From Aphrocallistes beatrix (Eukaryota > Porifera > Hexactinellida > Sceptrulophora > Aphrocallistidae), in contig OY725506.1 of assembly GCA_963281255.1 (NCBI GenBank), positions 1,407,001-1,471,000 on the forward strand: DNA of 64,000 bases. The letters are read 5' to 3'. Shown here one piece after another: positions 41,820 through 51,636 of the stretch. The translations under genes were made by a program, and so were the position numbers. The stretch's first letter is position 1. Each line of letters starts with the position of its first letter. A model generated the notes under the pieces. It was given only the letters and a program-made list of their open reading frames with translations, was not told the origin of the DNA and did no database searches.

Positions 41820-42776
41820 CTACACGTCTAGTTTGTACAAATATAAATCCCTCCCCGTAACCATGGACAGCAGGTTTCCCCCGGCAGCAGAGAAGTCCAC
41901 ACTGTAGACCACCTCTGGCACCCCTGTCACCTCTCCTAACACCTCGTTACCCTCCATCTTGACCACTCTAACCAGGTGTCTGTACCCGCCCCCGAACACC
42001 GCTGTCCCTGGTCCCGCCCAGCAAACAGAGTACCCCTGCGACATCATCCCGTCCCCTAGCGTGCACCTCTCCTGTCCGTCCTCCCAAGCGTGCACCTGGC
42101 AGGCCTTGGCCTTCCGGAAGGAGCCGGAGAGGATCAGCTTGGTGCTGGCCTCCACGTCCAGGGCGTCCGCTGCCAGCACCGGGCCCGCGATCTCCCGCAT
42201 GGGCATCTGCGGGTTCCTCAGGTCCCAGAACTTGACGCCCCCGGTCCACCCGGCGGAGATGAGGGAGTTGGGGTCCCCGGGACAGAACTTGGCGGTGAAG
42301 ACACGCGGCTGGTCTCCGCATATCTCGTGCCCCTTGTCCCCCTGCTGCGTGAGTGAGCAGGCCAGCTGATTGCTGGTGGCATCGTACACATTCACGGCCT
42401 TGTCTACGCCGGTGGAGAGGTAGAACTTCCCGCAGTCCGACCAGGAGTTGGACATGGCCTGTCTGTTCTCCTTGTGCGCGTGCAGACAGGCGTTGGCTGC
42501 GACATCCCACAGCTTGATCATGCCGTTCGAGTAGGAGACGAGCACTTGCTCCTGCTTGGGGTGGAACCGCAGGCAGGAGATGGGGTAGGACTTGTCCGGG
42601 GCGTTGTCGTTGCACTTCTTCAGGAGTTTATGGTCTCCACCTGACGTGTACACCTCCAGGTTCCCGTCCAGACAGCCGCCGCAGACGACCTGGCCGGACG
42701 GACTGAATGCGGCACAGAGGAGCTCGTAATCGCTCGAGAACTTCGCGGTTTGCTTCAACTTTCCCTTCACTTCCAT
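41820..42776 (-). CDS. WD40-repeat protein, 318 aa, GC-rich gene
   Basis: Single-exon protein made almost wholly of WD40 blades: LLCAAFSPSGQVVCGGCLDG, ISCLRFHPKQ...IKLWDVA, SWSDCGKFYLSTGVDKAVNV, FTAKFCPGDPN...VKFWDLRN, then a blade with KLILSGSFRK and two weaker C-terminal blades. That is six to seven blades, enough for one propeller and nothing else, so it probably acts as a scaffold. No orthologue is recognised. The coding sequence is strikingly GC-rich with many CpG, unlike flanking DNA and its neighbours, and the other frames are therefore open by chance (a 215-codon one on the same strand). High codon bias from strong expression or a recent origin elsewhere are both possible. Confidence 0.8.
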   Translation of the reverse strand: MEVKGKLKQTAKFSSDYELLCAAFSPSGQVVCGGCLDGNLEVYTSGGDHKLLKKCNDNAPDKSYPISCLRFHPKQEQVLVSYSNGMIKLWDVAANACLHAHKENRQAMSNSWSDCGKFYLSTGVDKAVNVYDATSNQLACSLTQQGDKGHEICGDQPRVFTAKFCPGDPNSLISAGWTGGVKFWDLRNPQMPMREIAGPVLAADALDVEASTKLILSGSFRKAKACQVHAWEDGQERCTLGDGMMSQGYSVCWAGPGTAVFGGGYRHLVRVVKMEGNEVLGEVTGVPEVVYSVDFSAAGGNLLSMVTGRDLYLYKLDV

Positions 42777-43495
42777 TGCTCTATACTCCCAGTATGTAAT
42801 CTCTATTAGAAAGTGTACTGTAGTATATTACGTGTTTATACAAGAATGGTTGGAGCCTATTCCTCAAGAGTTACAGGCGTAATTACAAATTATACGCTAC
42901 TGCACTGAATTTCATGTTAGACTCAATTGAACAAATACTACACTTATTGAAAAAATTATTCTGAGATAATCCAATTTACTAATAATTAAAGTTTCATCAA
43001 GTGGATATCAACCATATTAAAAAAAATGATAAATGACCCATTTCAGCGAATAAAAATACAAATAAGCCACAAAATGGGATTATATTGATAGCCTAGAGTC
43101 TATAGGATCCAAATATGAAATATGAAATAAAAATGGGGGAAAAAATTTTTCCCGCAAAATGGATCAGTGCAGTAGGGTTAATGAAATGTTAGTACATTTA
43201 GCTCTACCGTATGTTAATCTCATTATGAAATGCAACCTAATCAGAATTAACTACTTTTAGTATTGGGATCAAAGAGGACGATTTTGAGACTCCAGTTAAC
43301 ATCACAGGATGGGATGGTATACTTAAGTTTATCATTTTCGTGTGTGCGAATACCTCCATGAATCTGTTCTGCCAAATCACCTAGGGTATATCTCAGATAG
43401 ATAAGTATAGTATAGATACATTCGTTTTCTCCAAATAAATATAAGATTAGCAGGGGAACAATAACAACTTCCAGGATATGATCTGAGCGAGAACA
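42777..43495. other. Intergenic DNA between WD40 and LRRC9-like genes
   Basis: Non-coding. A GCAGTAGGGTTAA end near 43170-43182 resembles one terminus of the TTAA miniatures, without a partner. Confidence 0.4.
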
Positions 43496-46400
43496 TCACA
43501 TAGGGTTCCACTGAGTGTGTAGCTCGTCCAATGCACGAGATCTCTCCTCAGGCGGAATCTCGTACCCGTCTATAACTCTGAGATGGGGCACGGCCTGTAT
43601 GAGGGAAGAGGTGTAGTTAGATTTGCGGGAGACGGGATTGTTGATGAAGCTCACTTCTGTGAGGAAGGTGAGCTCCACCAACTTGGTGAACTCCTTCAGC
43701 TCGTGGACTCTGTTGCTGCCCAGGAAGAGCTTCCTGACTGAGGCTAGCTCGCCCAGCTCAGGGAGAAACTTCAGACGGTTTTCCTCTAGATGCAGTTCTA
43801 GAATATTCCTGAGGGGGGAGAGATCTCTTTCCGGAATAAACTTGATCTTGTTCCTATCCAGCACGAGTTCTAACAGAGAAGGGAACTCCTCCACCCCCTC
43901 TAGGCTGCTGAGCTCGTTGTTCTGCAGGAAGAGAGCTTTCAGCGCGGGCAGTCTATGCAGCTGCAGTGGGTGCAGCCGGGGAATTCCGTTGCTAGCGAGC
44001 TGTAGGACCTCCAAGCTGGGCAGGACGGGGTAGGTATCTGCGTCTGCCGCGCAGCTGAGAGAGGAGATCTTGTTGCTGTTCAGACACAGAACCTTCAAGT
44101 GCTTTAGGTCCAGCAGACCGGATAGGCTCGTGAGCTGGTTGCTCTCTAGGTTCAGAGAGCGGAGGTTATCCAGGGACTCGATGGGGTCCAAGTCGAGCGA
44201 TTTCACACTCTGATTAACTAAAGTTAGCTCTCTCAGCGAGGAGAAGTTGTTATGGCCGATCCGCTCGCATATCGTACTGAGCGTGAGCTTCCCGCCGTAC
44301 AGGTCTCTAGCCTGCACCAGCTCTCCTCCCCGCACCAGCTCGTCATCCAGACAGCGGAGGTTGGGCAGATGGAAGAGACAGAAGCTACGCACACTCTGAG
44401 TGGAGTTCCTCACGAATTCAGTGTCAGATATGTTCAGCACTATCAGGGACTGCACGTGTTTGAGATGGAATATTTCTCTCTGGGAGTGGATGGGATTGGC
44501 GGTGAGAGAGAGATCCAGAAGAGAGGGGTACCAGTCTGAGTTCTGTAGCGATGCTATCTCGTTGTGGTTGAGCACGAGTGAGATAAGTTGCAGGTGTTTC
44601 GCGGTGAGGCGTGGGAAAGTGGAAATTCTGTTATGGGAACAAGATAGTTCCCGTAGATTCGGAAGCGAATCGAGTTCATTCAGACTCTGCACTACATTCC
44701 AGTCCATGCTGAGTTGCCTCAGCGCCTGACAGTTGCAGATCCCGTGTAGAGAGGTCAGGAGGTTGTGTGACAGGTCTGCTCGGGTCAGACTGGGGAGGTT
44801 GAAGTCAGTCGGGAGTGAGTGGATGCACCTGCCTTGTAGCTTTAGAGTTGTGATAGACAAATGCCATTTGGCGTCTTGTGTAGCTAGGCTGTGTCTGCTG
44901 TGAGGTGGAATATTGGACGGAGAGAACAGAGCAAGCTCTGTCGAAGTGTCTGCAGCCCAGACACATTCCTTGGGGAGCTTAGGCTTCTTCTTATTGATGA
45001 TGCTACTCATGATACGGCCGTACTCAGCAATGGGCACAGAATTGATGGTTTGTACGTCTGGAAATGTCACAAGAATGTTCATTGCTTCCCAATCTTGTCT
45101 GCTGACTCGCTTAGCTGTGACGTCAAGCAATGGAGTGGGCAGTGCGAAGAGATTCATCTGTAAGGAAATGTGAAGAAGTGACGGGGTAGCTGTCTTGAGA
45201 TAGAGCAGAGTGGAGTGTAGATTGGTGAGAGAGTTCCAACTTAGATCGAGATGGTGGAGAGAATGGTGTGGAGCGAATCTATCAATCGACTGGATGCTGT
45301 TATGGCTGATGTCCAGGTATTGCAGAGATGGGAGCACTAAGCCTTCTAGGCTGGAGACCCGATTAGCAGCGAGGTAGAGAGCAGTGAGGTTAGGGAACTG
45401 ATTGAAGTAGAGGAGAGATTCCACTCCACATGCTGGTAAGTAGAGCGAGGTTATACTGCCAGCAGTATTCGTGTCAGGGAGCTGCAATGCTTCACGGAGA
45501 GATAAGGGATCGATACGCTCGACGCTATCTAACTGAGAGTAGAGAGAGCTGAAGACTGAATCATTGATAGTCACCTGCACTGGAGGCATGGAACCGGCGG
45601 AGTTGACGCAATTCAGTACTCCCTGCGTCTCCACGTTAATCAGCTCATGTGTGTCTAGGCTCATCTCGTACTCAAACGAGACCAGGTACTCTGGAACGAT
45701 GACGTCATGCTCAGGTATGATGAACAGACGCTGGTCGTCACAGTAGCAGGTGGGGATGTAGTCCGAGTCCTCTACGTCGGAGAACTTGGATACCACTGCT
45801 GAGTCGAAGGCTGTGAAGTCTACATTCTTAGCATCGGACAAACTCTTGATAGACTTGGAGCGGCCTAGGAACACCTTGCATAGCATCACACAGCCACGCT
45901 TCATCTCTGAGCTCCGGTTCTCTTTGGAATGCACGATAAGCCTGGAGAGATCTGCTTCGTATAAGGAGTGAGTCATGATGAAATAGTCCGAGTGCTTGCT
46001 GCCTCTCAGACAGGGCAGTCCGTCCCTACAGAGTGCAGAGTGGACCAGGGACTGCTCCATCCCTGGCGTCCACTGCAAGAACAGGTAGTCCATGGCGGAC
46101 ACGAGTCCCTCGGTAGGGTTAGGATTGGAACGAGTCCGCTGCTGTCTAGCAGATATCTCCAGCAGTCTCTGCACGAACCTACTGTGCAGCGCCGGGTTCC
46201 TGACCTGAGCTACGGAAACCACCGACACGCCCCTGATACCAAACTGGTGGATCCTCTCGGGAGGAGAGGGGGAGACGAGTTCCACACAGGCTCTGTACCA
46301 GTCCTGCTCACTCGTCCCGTGGATGAACTCGATGTTCCCTGCCGTGGAGAACTCTAGTTCTAGGCGGCTCAGGGCGAGTTGGAACCTGTCAGTTGATGAC

Positions 46401-47458
46401 GTCACTGCCTTATCACAGGCAGTATGGAGCTTGTCATAAACTCCATCCAAACAGGTCTGAAACGTGTCCAGTTTCTCTCTCCGCTCCCCGATGCAAAGGC
46501 TGTGCATTATCCTGTCAAAGTCCGTCTTCTCGAACTTAGCACGAGTGTCCTCATCCTCCAGGGACTCCAGCACGGCTCTGCTCCCGGTAGCCAGCTGTCT
46601 CATTTCCAGACAGCGAGAAAGGACGAATTGCTCAACTTCTGAAAGTTCTTGTCTCAGGGCAAGGAATGCTTCTGAGAACATCCGGACTTTCAGATTGTAG
46701 AACATTCGTTTATTTTCTATCATTTCCTTCGCGGTTTTTACCACTTTCTCTGAGATGGGGATGTGATCCAAATACTTGAGACGTGGGAAATTGAATAAAA
46801 CTAAAGTTGTGTAATTTTGTATTCCTGCGAGTGGAGAAGCCAAGTATTGAGCATCCGCGAGGCTAAGCGAAGTTAGGAATTTTAAACTTTTCAGAGGTTT
46901 CAGCGTATCAAAGCTTATAATGGGATTGCCAGACAAGTTTAGAGAAACTAAGCTGCCATTAGCAGAGAGAGAGTCTCCAATGCACTCTATGCGGTTGTCT
47001 GCGAGATTGAGATCCAGCAACTCCTTTAAATTCTTCAGTCCTTCTACCCTAGCAACGTAGTTATCCGCTAGCGAGAGTGTCTTCAGCTTAGAGAGATGCA
47101 GGAGATTCTCAATGCGAGATATCCTATTCCCGTAGAGGTACATGTGTTCTATCTTCTTGCATTTCTCAAATCCTTCCATCTTCTCCACCAGTGTTTCGCA
47201 AACCCAGATCTCGCGCAGGTGTGGACACCTGTGCAGACACTCTATCTTCCTCACGTTCTGGTTCATGATGCAGAGGTGTGTAAGGTTAGGGAAGAGCTGG
47301 TACCCGTACATGGTGTGCACTCCGAAGAAGAACATCTCTAGGCTGGACACCTCTGTGTACCCGGAGCTCTCCTCCTCCTCAGGGGAGAGCCTGGCTATCC
47401 CGTTAGCGTGTACCAGCTCAGATAGCAACTTCTCCTTCGAGGATGCATCTAGATCCAT
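43496..47458 (-). CDS. LRRC9-like leucine-rich-repeat protein (1320 aa)
   Basis: One uninterrupted frame of 1320 codons, slightly shorter than vertebrate LRRC9. The start at 47458 (MDLDASSKEK) leads into EMFFFGVHTMYGYQLFPNLT and MNQNVRKIECLHRCPHLREI, closely resembling the LRRC9 N-terminus. LRR blocks: about 55-235, 650-790, 860-1070 and 1090-1300 with SDS22-like repeats (L..L.L..N.I..I). Residues about 245-370 are helical or coiled coil. Residues about 375-598 are not LRR and look like an ADP-ribosyltransferase-type fold (see findings). LRRC9 is conserved in organisms with motile cilia; its exact function is unclear. The family assignment is good; it would be intron-rich in most animals, so the lack of introns is notable. 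Confidence 0.85.
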   Translation of the reverse strand: MDLDASSKEKLLSELVHANGIARLSPEEEESSGYTEVSSLEMFFFGVHTMYGYQLFPNLTHLCIMNQNVRKIECLHRCPHLREIWVCETLVEKMEGFEKCKKIEHMYLYGNRISRIENLLHLSKLKTLSLADNYVARVEGLKNLKELLDLNLADNRIECIGDSLSANGSLVSLNLSGNPIISFDTLKPLKSLKFLTSLSLADAQYLASPLAGIQNYTTLVLFNFPRLKYLDHIPISEKVVKTAKEMIENKRMFYNLKVRMFSEAFLALRQELSEVEQFVLSRCLEMRQLATGSRAVLESLEDEDTRAKFEKTDFDRIMHSLCIGERREKLDTFQTCLDGVYDKLHTACDKAVTSSTDRFQLALSRLELEFSTAGNIEFIHGTSEQDWYRACVELVSPSPPERIHQFGIRGVSVVSVAQVRNPALHSRFVQRLLEISARQQRTRSNPNPTEGLVSAMDYLFLQWTPGMEQSLVHSALCRDGLPCLRGSKHSDYFIMTHSLYEADLSRLIVHSKENRSSEMKRGCVMLCKVFLGRSKSIKSLSDAKNVDFTAFDSAVVSKFSDVEDSDYIPTCYCDDQRLFIIPEHDVIVPEYLVSFEYEMSLDTHELINVETQGVLNCVNSAGSMPPVQVTINDSVFSSLYSQLDSVERIDPLSLREALQLPDTNTAGSITSLYLPACGVESLLYFNQFPNLTALYLAANRVSSLEGLVLPSLQYLDISHNSIQSIDRFAPHHSLHHLDLSWNSLTNLHSTLLYLKTATPSLLHISLQMNLFALPTPLLDVTAKRVSRQDWEAMNILVTFPDVQTINSVPIAEYGRIMSSIINKKKPKLPKECVWAADTSTELALFSPSNIPPHSRHSLATQDAKWHLSITTLKLQGRCIHSLPTDFNLPSLTRADLSHNLLTSLHGICNCQALRQLSMDWNVVQSLNELDSLPNLRELSCSHNRISTFPRLTAKHLQLISLVLNHNEIASLQNSDWYPSLLDLSLTANPIHSQREIFHLKHVQSLIVLNISDTEFVRNSTQSVRSFCLFHLPNLRCLDDELVRGGELVQARDLYGGKLTLSTICERIGHNNFSSLRELTLVNQSVKSLDLDPIESLDNLRSLNLESNQLTSLSGLLDLKHLKVLCLNSNKISSLSCAADADTYPVLPSLEVLQLASNGIPRLHPLQLHRLPALKALFLQNNELSSLEGVEEFPSLLELVLDRNKIKFIPERDLSPLRNILELHLEENRLKFLPELGELASVRKLFLGSNRVHELKEFTKLVELTFLTEVSFINNPVSRKSNYTSSLIQAVPHLRVIDGYEIPPEERSRALDELHTQWNPM

Positions 47459-47639
47459 CGTCTCTACCCGCTCTCTCCACTATTTAACTGAGCTAGTGGA
47501 GGAAGAATCGTTTAGTTATTTCATTATTCGATAATATCACTACTCTATAGCACCGTCAGAAGCTGACTAAGAGTCTAATGCTGGCAAAATTAGGGCGTCA
47601 TGGACCAGGGTCTGGTCCACTACTGATAGTCTTCATCAG

Positions 47640-47703
47640 GAACATACCTAATTTACGGAATGGGCGGAACCGTTCCGTTCCATTCCGTAAATTAGGTATG
47701 TCC
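47640..47703. mobile_element. 64-bp hairpin MITE with 9-bp duplication
   Basis: Almost the whole element is an inverted repeat (ACATACCTAATTTACGGAAT on both strands), with a GGAACCGTTCC core. Direct repeats CTTCATCAG flank it at 47631-47639 and 47704-47712. A diverged longer relative is at 24736-24912. Confidence 0.85.
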
Positions 47704-47712
47704 CTTCATCAG

Positions 47713-48074
47713 TTATATATTAAAAATACCAGAATAATTTAGTATCGTTAATATTGTGCTGAAGTTGTCACTACGAAGTTAGAAATTGTTTGCTATGGAA
47801 AAGATCATTCTCAAAATGGGCAAGAAAATAATGCATGTCAACTTAAGCCATGATAAATGCGGGATGCGGCGTTGAATATTGTGGGACATAATACTAGAAA
47901 AGTATTATTACTTGGACTCAAAAGAAAAAGCGGACATAATGGGGAAATTTCATGTAAATCGGGACACTCGAAAAAATAGCCCATTAAAAGAGATAAAAAA
48001 GCGGAATGTCCCACCAAAAACGAGACAGTTGGCATGTATGCATTAGTGAAGATAGTTTGTTATAAGAATTTCGT
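47713..48074. other. Intergenic DNA
   Basis: No gene or repeat recognised. Confidence 0.4.
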
Positions 48075-48365
48075 TACGGCCTTATAATAAGAGGGGAGGG
48101 AGCTGAAACAAGTTTTCAAAAAAACACAATAATCTAAAGATTAATATATTAAATTGAATCAAAAATCCCAAATATTAACATATTAATCAATACGGTGCTG
48201 AAGCCTGGTAGGAGACAAGACAAACGAAGATTCCGGATTTGTAAAACCCCGGGATACTCCACATTCAGATTTTTAGCACCGTATTGATTAATATGTTTAT
48301 ACTTTTTTTACTCTATTTAATAGTTTATTGAAAGTTTGTTTCAGCTCCCTTCCCCTATGGCCGTA
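48075..48365. mobile_element. Foldback MITE, about 290 bp
   Basis: Inverted ends TACGGCC with GGGAGGGAGCTGAAACAA and its inverse, and an inner inverted pair ATATTAATCAATACGGTGCT. No target duplication found. Confidence 0.7.
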
Positions 48366-48777
48366 CCCAAATTTTTGTTCTAAACTATTCGTCCACTTTT
48401 CATTCATTTGGAAATTTTAACCATGAATTTTAGACAATTTAACTTGTGTATAACAACCAGGAACACAGATACCATTATATAGTTAATTAATTAATGAGCC
48501 AATTGTAAGGCTCAATGCCAATAAAACATGTCATATAAAAGATCATTCATTATTTATCTACCTCTATAATTAAAACCCAATTAGTATAATTTCTATGTTG
48601 ACTGTCTAGAAAAGACACTTGACCCAACTGTTAATATATTTATATCGATGCAACAACTCAAGAAATTGCAATGGGAATCAGGTCAATGAATGGATATGGG
48701 ACAACGTAGCGGAGACCTTTACCTGTTTTACATATTACATATCCTACACACATATAATATATGATGATGCTATGTCA

Positions 48778-48849
48778 CAGGACCGCATTAAGGGGGCTAT
48801 GAGTACTGCAGCACTAGGGTCCATACGACTCTTAATTAATGCGGCCCTG
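48778..48849. mobile_element. 72-bp hAT MITE with 8-bp duplication
   Basis: Ends CAGGACCGCATTAA and CAGGGCCGCATTAA (minus strand), flanked by perfect CTATGTCA (48770-48777 and 48850-48857). Internal AGTACTGCAGCACTAG. Confidence 0.9.
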
Positions 48850-49036
48850 CTATGTCACCATTAAATGGCGCCTAAACCACAATCCTGAGAACGTCAAAAC
48901 CTCTCAAAGGATTCGCCACACTTAATTCTCTATAGACTACTATATCATAAAATTCAGCTAACATTTTCCCTTAGAATTAGTCACAAATATAATTTTGCTT
49001 ACAACAGCTTCACAGAGAATTAATCCAGTTTGTGCG

Positions 49037-50335
49037 ATGAGTACGAGTGCGGATTCTTCTCCTCGACACCTCTCTAACCGCACTCATAGTTCAGACACCA
49101 CCAAATCCAGATTTAGCAAAATGCTAGGATCAAATGACTTGTCTGGATTGGCTATGGTTAATACTGAAATTATTGAAAATCTCAAATCTAGCGGGAACTT
49201 TTCACGTAAAGAAGTAGCGGAGCTAGCAGGATACTCTGATACTTCCGTTCTACCTCAATTCTCAGCAGAATCCCTACCCACGTCAGTTCTAGTTCACATT
49301 TTGAACTATCAAACGTTTACCTTACTATTTCTGAACGAGTCAAACTCTGTATCTAAGCTTGAAGTAGAAACAATGTGTAGTGACTTGTTCGAAACTACTG
49401 CTGATCTGGTGAGATTAAAGCGAGAAAAGATTCAGGAGAAAATAGATGAAGGAGTTGTGATAGAAGGAGAGAAGTACGAATATTTGCTGGATGATTTTGG
49501 GAATTTGGCTTGTGGTTGTATTTGTATTAAAAAAGGTGATACTATTATTATGAGTTTCGATTTACCTTTTTCTAAAGATGAACTGCGTATCCTGGAGGGC
49601 GGAAAAGGATCAGAATTCGGTGTTCCTTACTATAAGCTGTCCATACCTGACACGTCCATAAGTTTCCTCGACTATGCCGGAATGATCAGAACACTCGACA
49701 TGCGGCATGAAGCTGTTAGAGAGCAGTTAAAGACGGGCGAGCAATCATTACTAATCACGCATAGAACGACAGGAGCGTTCTTAACCGTGTACAGTTCGGA
49801 GGAAGGGAATAAAGAGTCTGGATGGACTCTTAAGAGGTACTTCGGTTACTTCGGGGCTGTTCAAACCCTCGCTTGGTGTTGGTTGGTGGATTTTTATCGG
49901 AAATATGATCTCCAACGTAGGAAACTAATCTGCCCAGATCCAGGATGGAAGTGCATACTCATCAAAAACAGTATAGCAGAAGCATACACATTGTTACAAT
50001 ACGCGAGACCTCGCATCTCCTCAAATTGGACTGTCCATCCGGAATCATGCATCCCCTTTCTCGCCAACGTAGCCTTTAAGCAGACCGTGTCTGTGCTGTA
50101 CAAGGCCAACCTATCACTCCCAGTAGGGGAAATGGAACAGGACATATATTTCATTAATTATTTCACAGAAGTAGGCATGCCGTGTCCGAAGTTTCTCTGT
50201 GCATCCGATCCATACGAAGCCTACCCTAAACAATGGATTGAGTGCATTTCATCTTCTATACTGGCAGCAATAGACCGAATAGGACACATAACTGTGTTGG
50301 AAGAAATTATCCTAATCGATAAGGGTAAGAGATAA
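49037..50335 (+). CDS. Unrecognised protein, 432 aa
   Basis: The ATG at 49037 (MSTSADSSPRHLSN) is the first in the long frame; the frame is open slightly further upstream without an ATG. Residues 1-45 are Ser/Thr-rich and probably disordered. The rest is a mixed globular protein with no transmembrane segment or motif I recognise. It has a central helical region (about 105-150, including SDLFETTADLVRLKREKIQE) and a conserved-looking block (WTLKRYFGYFGAVQTLAWCW) about 265-285. The last codons overlap a possible splice donor (AAGG|GTAAGAG); see the next entry. Codon use and length support a real gene. Confidence 0.65.
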   Translation: MSTSADSSPRHLSNRTHSSDTTKSRFSKMLGSNDLSGLAMVNTEIIENLKSSGNFSRKEVAELAGYSDTSVLPQFSAESLPTSVLVHILNYQTFTLLFLNESNSVSKLEVETMCSDLFETTADLVRLKREKIQEKIDEGVVIEGEKYEYLLDDFGNLACGCICIKKGDTIIMSFDLPFSKDELRILEGGKGSEFGVPYYKLSIPDTSISFLDYAGMIRTLDMRHEAVREQLKTGEQSLLITHRTTGAFLTVYSSEEGNKESGWTLKRYFGYFGAVQTLAWCWLVDFYRKYDLQRRKLICPDPGWKCILIKNSIAEAYTLLQYARPRISSNWTVHPESCIPFLANVAFKQTVSVLYKANLSLPVGEMEQDIYFINYFTEVGMPCPKFLCASDPYEAYPKQWIECISSSILAAIDRIGHITVLEEIILIDKGKR

Positions 50336-50358
50336 ATGAAGAAAATGGTGGTTGGCTT

Positions 50359-50520
50359 ATGGAAGGAAAGAACGCAAAGTTGTATGTAGATAGTACATCT
50401 GTACAGAAATCGAAAATCCCAACTCACAAGTCTAAAACGTCTGGAATTTGTGCCGAACTTCAGGATTCCAAGCGAAAGCGTAAAAAACTAAAGCGACTTA
50501 AAAAAAATGAATTTATCTGA
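50359..50520 (+). CDS. Small basic frame, possible last exon of the preceding gene
   Basis: 53 codons from an ATG, ending in a strongly basic tail KRKRKKLKRLKKNEF, like a nuclear/nucleolar signal. Removing GTAAGAG...TATGGAAG (41 nt, from 50325) would fuse it in frame to the 432-residue protein (...IDKGKNAKLYVD). Such a short intron without a pyrimidine tract is unusual, so this may be a separate small frame or chance. Confidence 0.35.
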   Translation: MEGKNAKLYVDSTSVQKSKIPTHKSKTSGICAELQDSKRKRKKLKRLKKNEFI

Positions 50521-51636
50521 TTCAATTCAATAATAAATTGAATAATATTATATTCTTGAGAAAGGTTTTTGGATTATTTCTAAATTATTATTTTCTTTTA
50601 GTGTAATTGCTATAGAGAGATGTCTATCTCGCATACACGGTGTCTATGTCCGTGAGGATGTCTCTGGAGAAGAGAGAAGTCGTGCTAGGTGATAGATATA
50701 GGTCATGAGCCAAAGGCCGGTATCGACTCAGGTGATTAGACCGAGTCTCCCTCTGGTCGCGGTAGGCCTATCTGTGCTGTAGAAGGGTAAACCAAACCAC
50801 TTCAGCCCATCGTCCTTCTGCCACTTCTACAGGTGGGTCTACTGGGACCAGAGCGGAACCTCCCACCTGAGTCGACCCCGGCCGACACATGCTTTTGACC
50901 AATGTGCCATTCGTGCCACCCTTTGTACAATTACGCTCTCCCCACAAGATGGAGTCAGAGCAGGAAAGGTGGACACCTGGTCGGCATTTGCCTACCACTT
51001 TTTAACAAATAATATTTTTGCCGTATTAATTTCAGTCTCGGGCCTGCAGGTCAGGCCCAAGACCTCTCTCGGACGCTGTACCACGTCCGTATGCCCATTT
51101 CTGGGAAATCCAACAAATCCAATTTCAACCAAATTTAGCATGTAAGATACTCTTATGGTGTAGATGTGCATCATACTTTCTATTCATATTTTAAAACCTT
51201 CACTACAAAGTTTTGTTTAAATTTATGAGATCTCAACGGCCAATATAGGATATTATCAATGTAGAATAACCAGATGACCTAATTTGACCCGGCCCGACGG
51301 AAGCCAATTTTTATTGGTCCGGCCAACCGGGATCGACAGATTTACCTATTTTTACCAATGAGCTCTGCTGGTATTTACGATATTAGCAAAATACAATGAA
51401 TCCTGTTTAATATGACAGATTATCAATGTGTACTTGTATATTAATTCATTTGGTTCTGCAAAGTAAAATTTAATTCACATCATCAAAACAACGCAAAAAC
51501 TTTTGAAAAATATCTTACTGTAAAGGTTTAGCCGGAGCGGCCATAAATATTGGTACGGCCATGGCCGGACCAATATATTCGGCTGAAGATATTAGTAAAG
51601 CCATGACTGGACAAAATTCTTAGTCAAAAATTATAC
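50521..51636. other. Intergenic DNA with a GC-rich block
   Basis: 50690-50960 is relatively GC-rich and open on the minus strand for 76 codons, without a recognisable protein. 51280-51600 repeats GGCCGGACCAAT / ATTGGTCCGGCC motifs in both orientations and may be a decayed miniature element. Confidence 0.35.

Noticed and set aside
41968-42615. 215-codon minus-strand frame within the WD40 gene
   Set aside because: Out-of-frame shadow, open because the gene is GC-rich; the in-frame protein has clear WD40 blades.
50768-50998. 76-codon minus-strand frame in a GC-rich block
   Set aside because: No recognisable domain or codon pattern; treated as chance.
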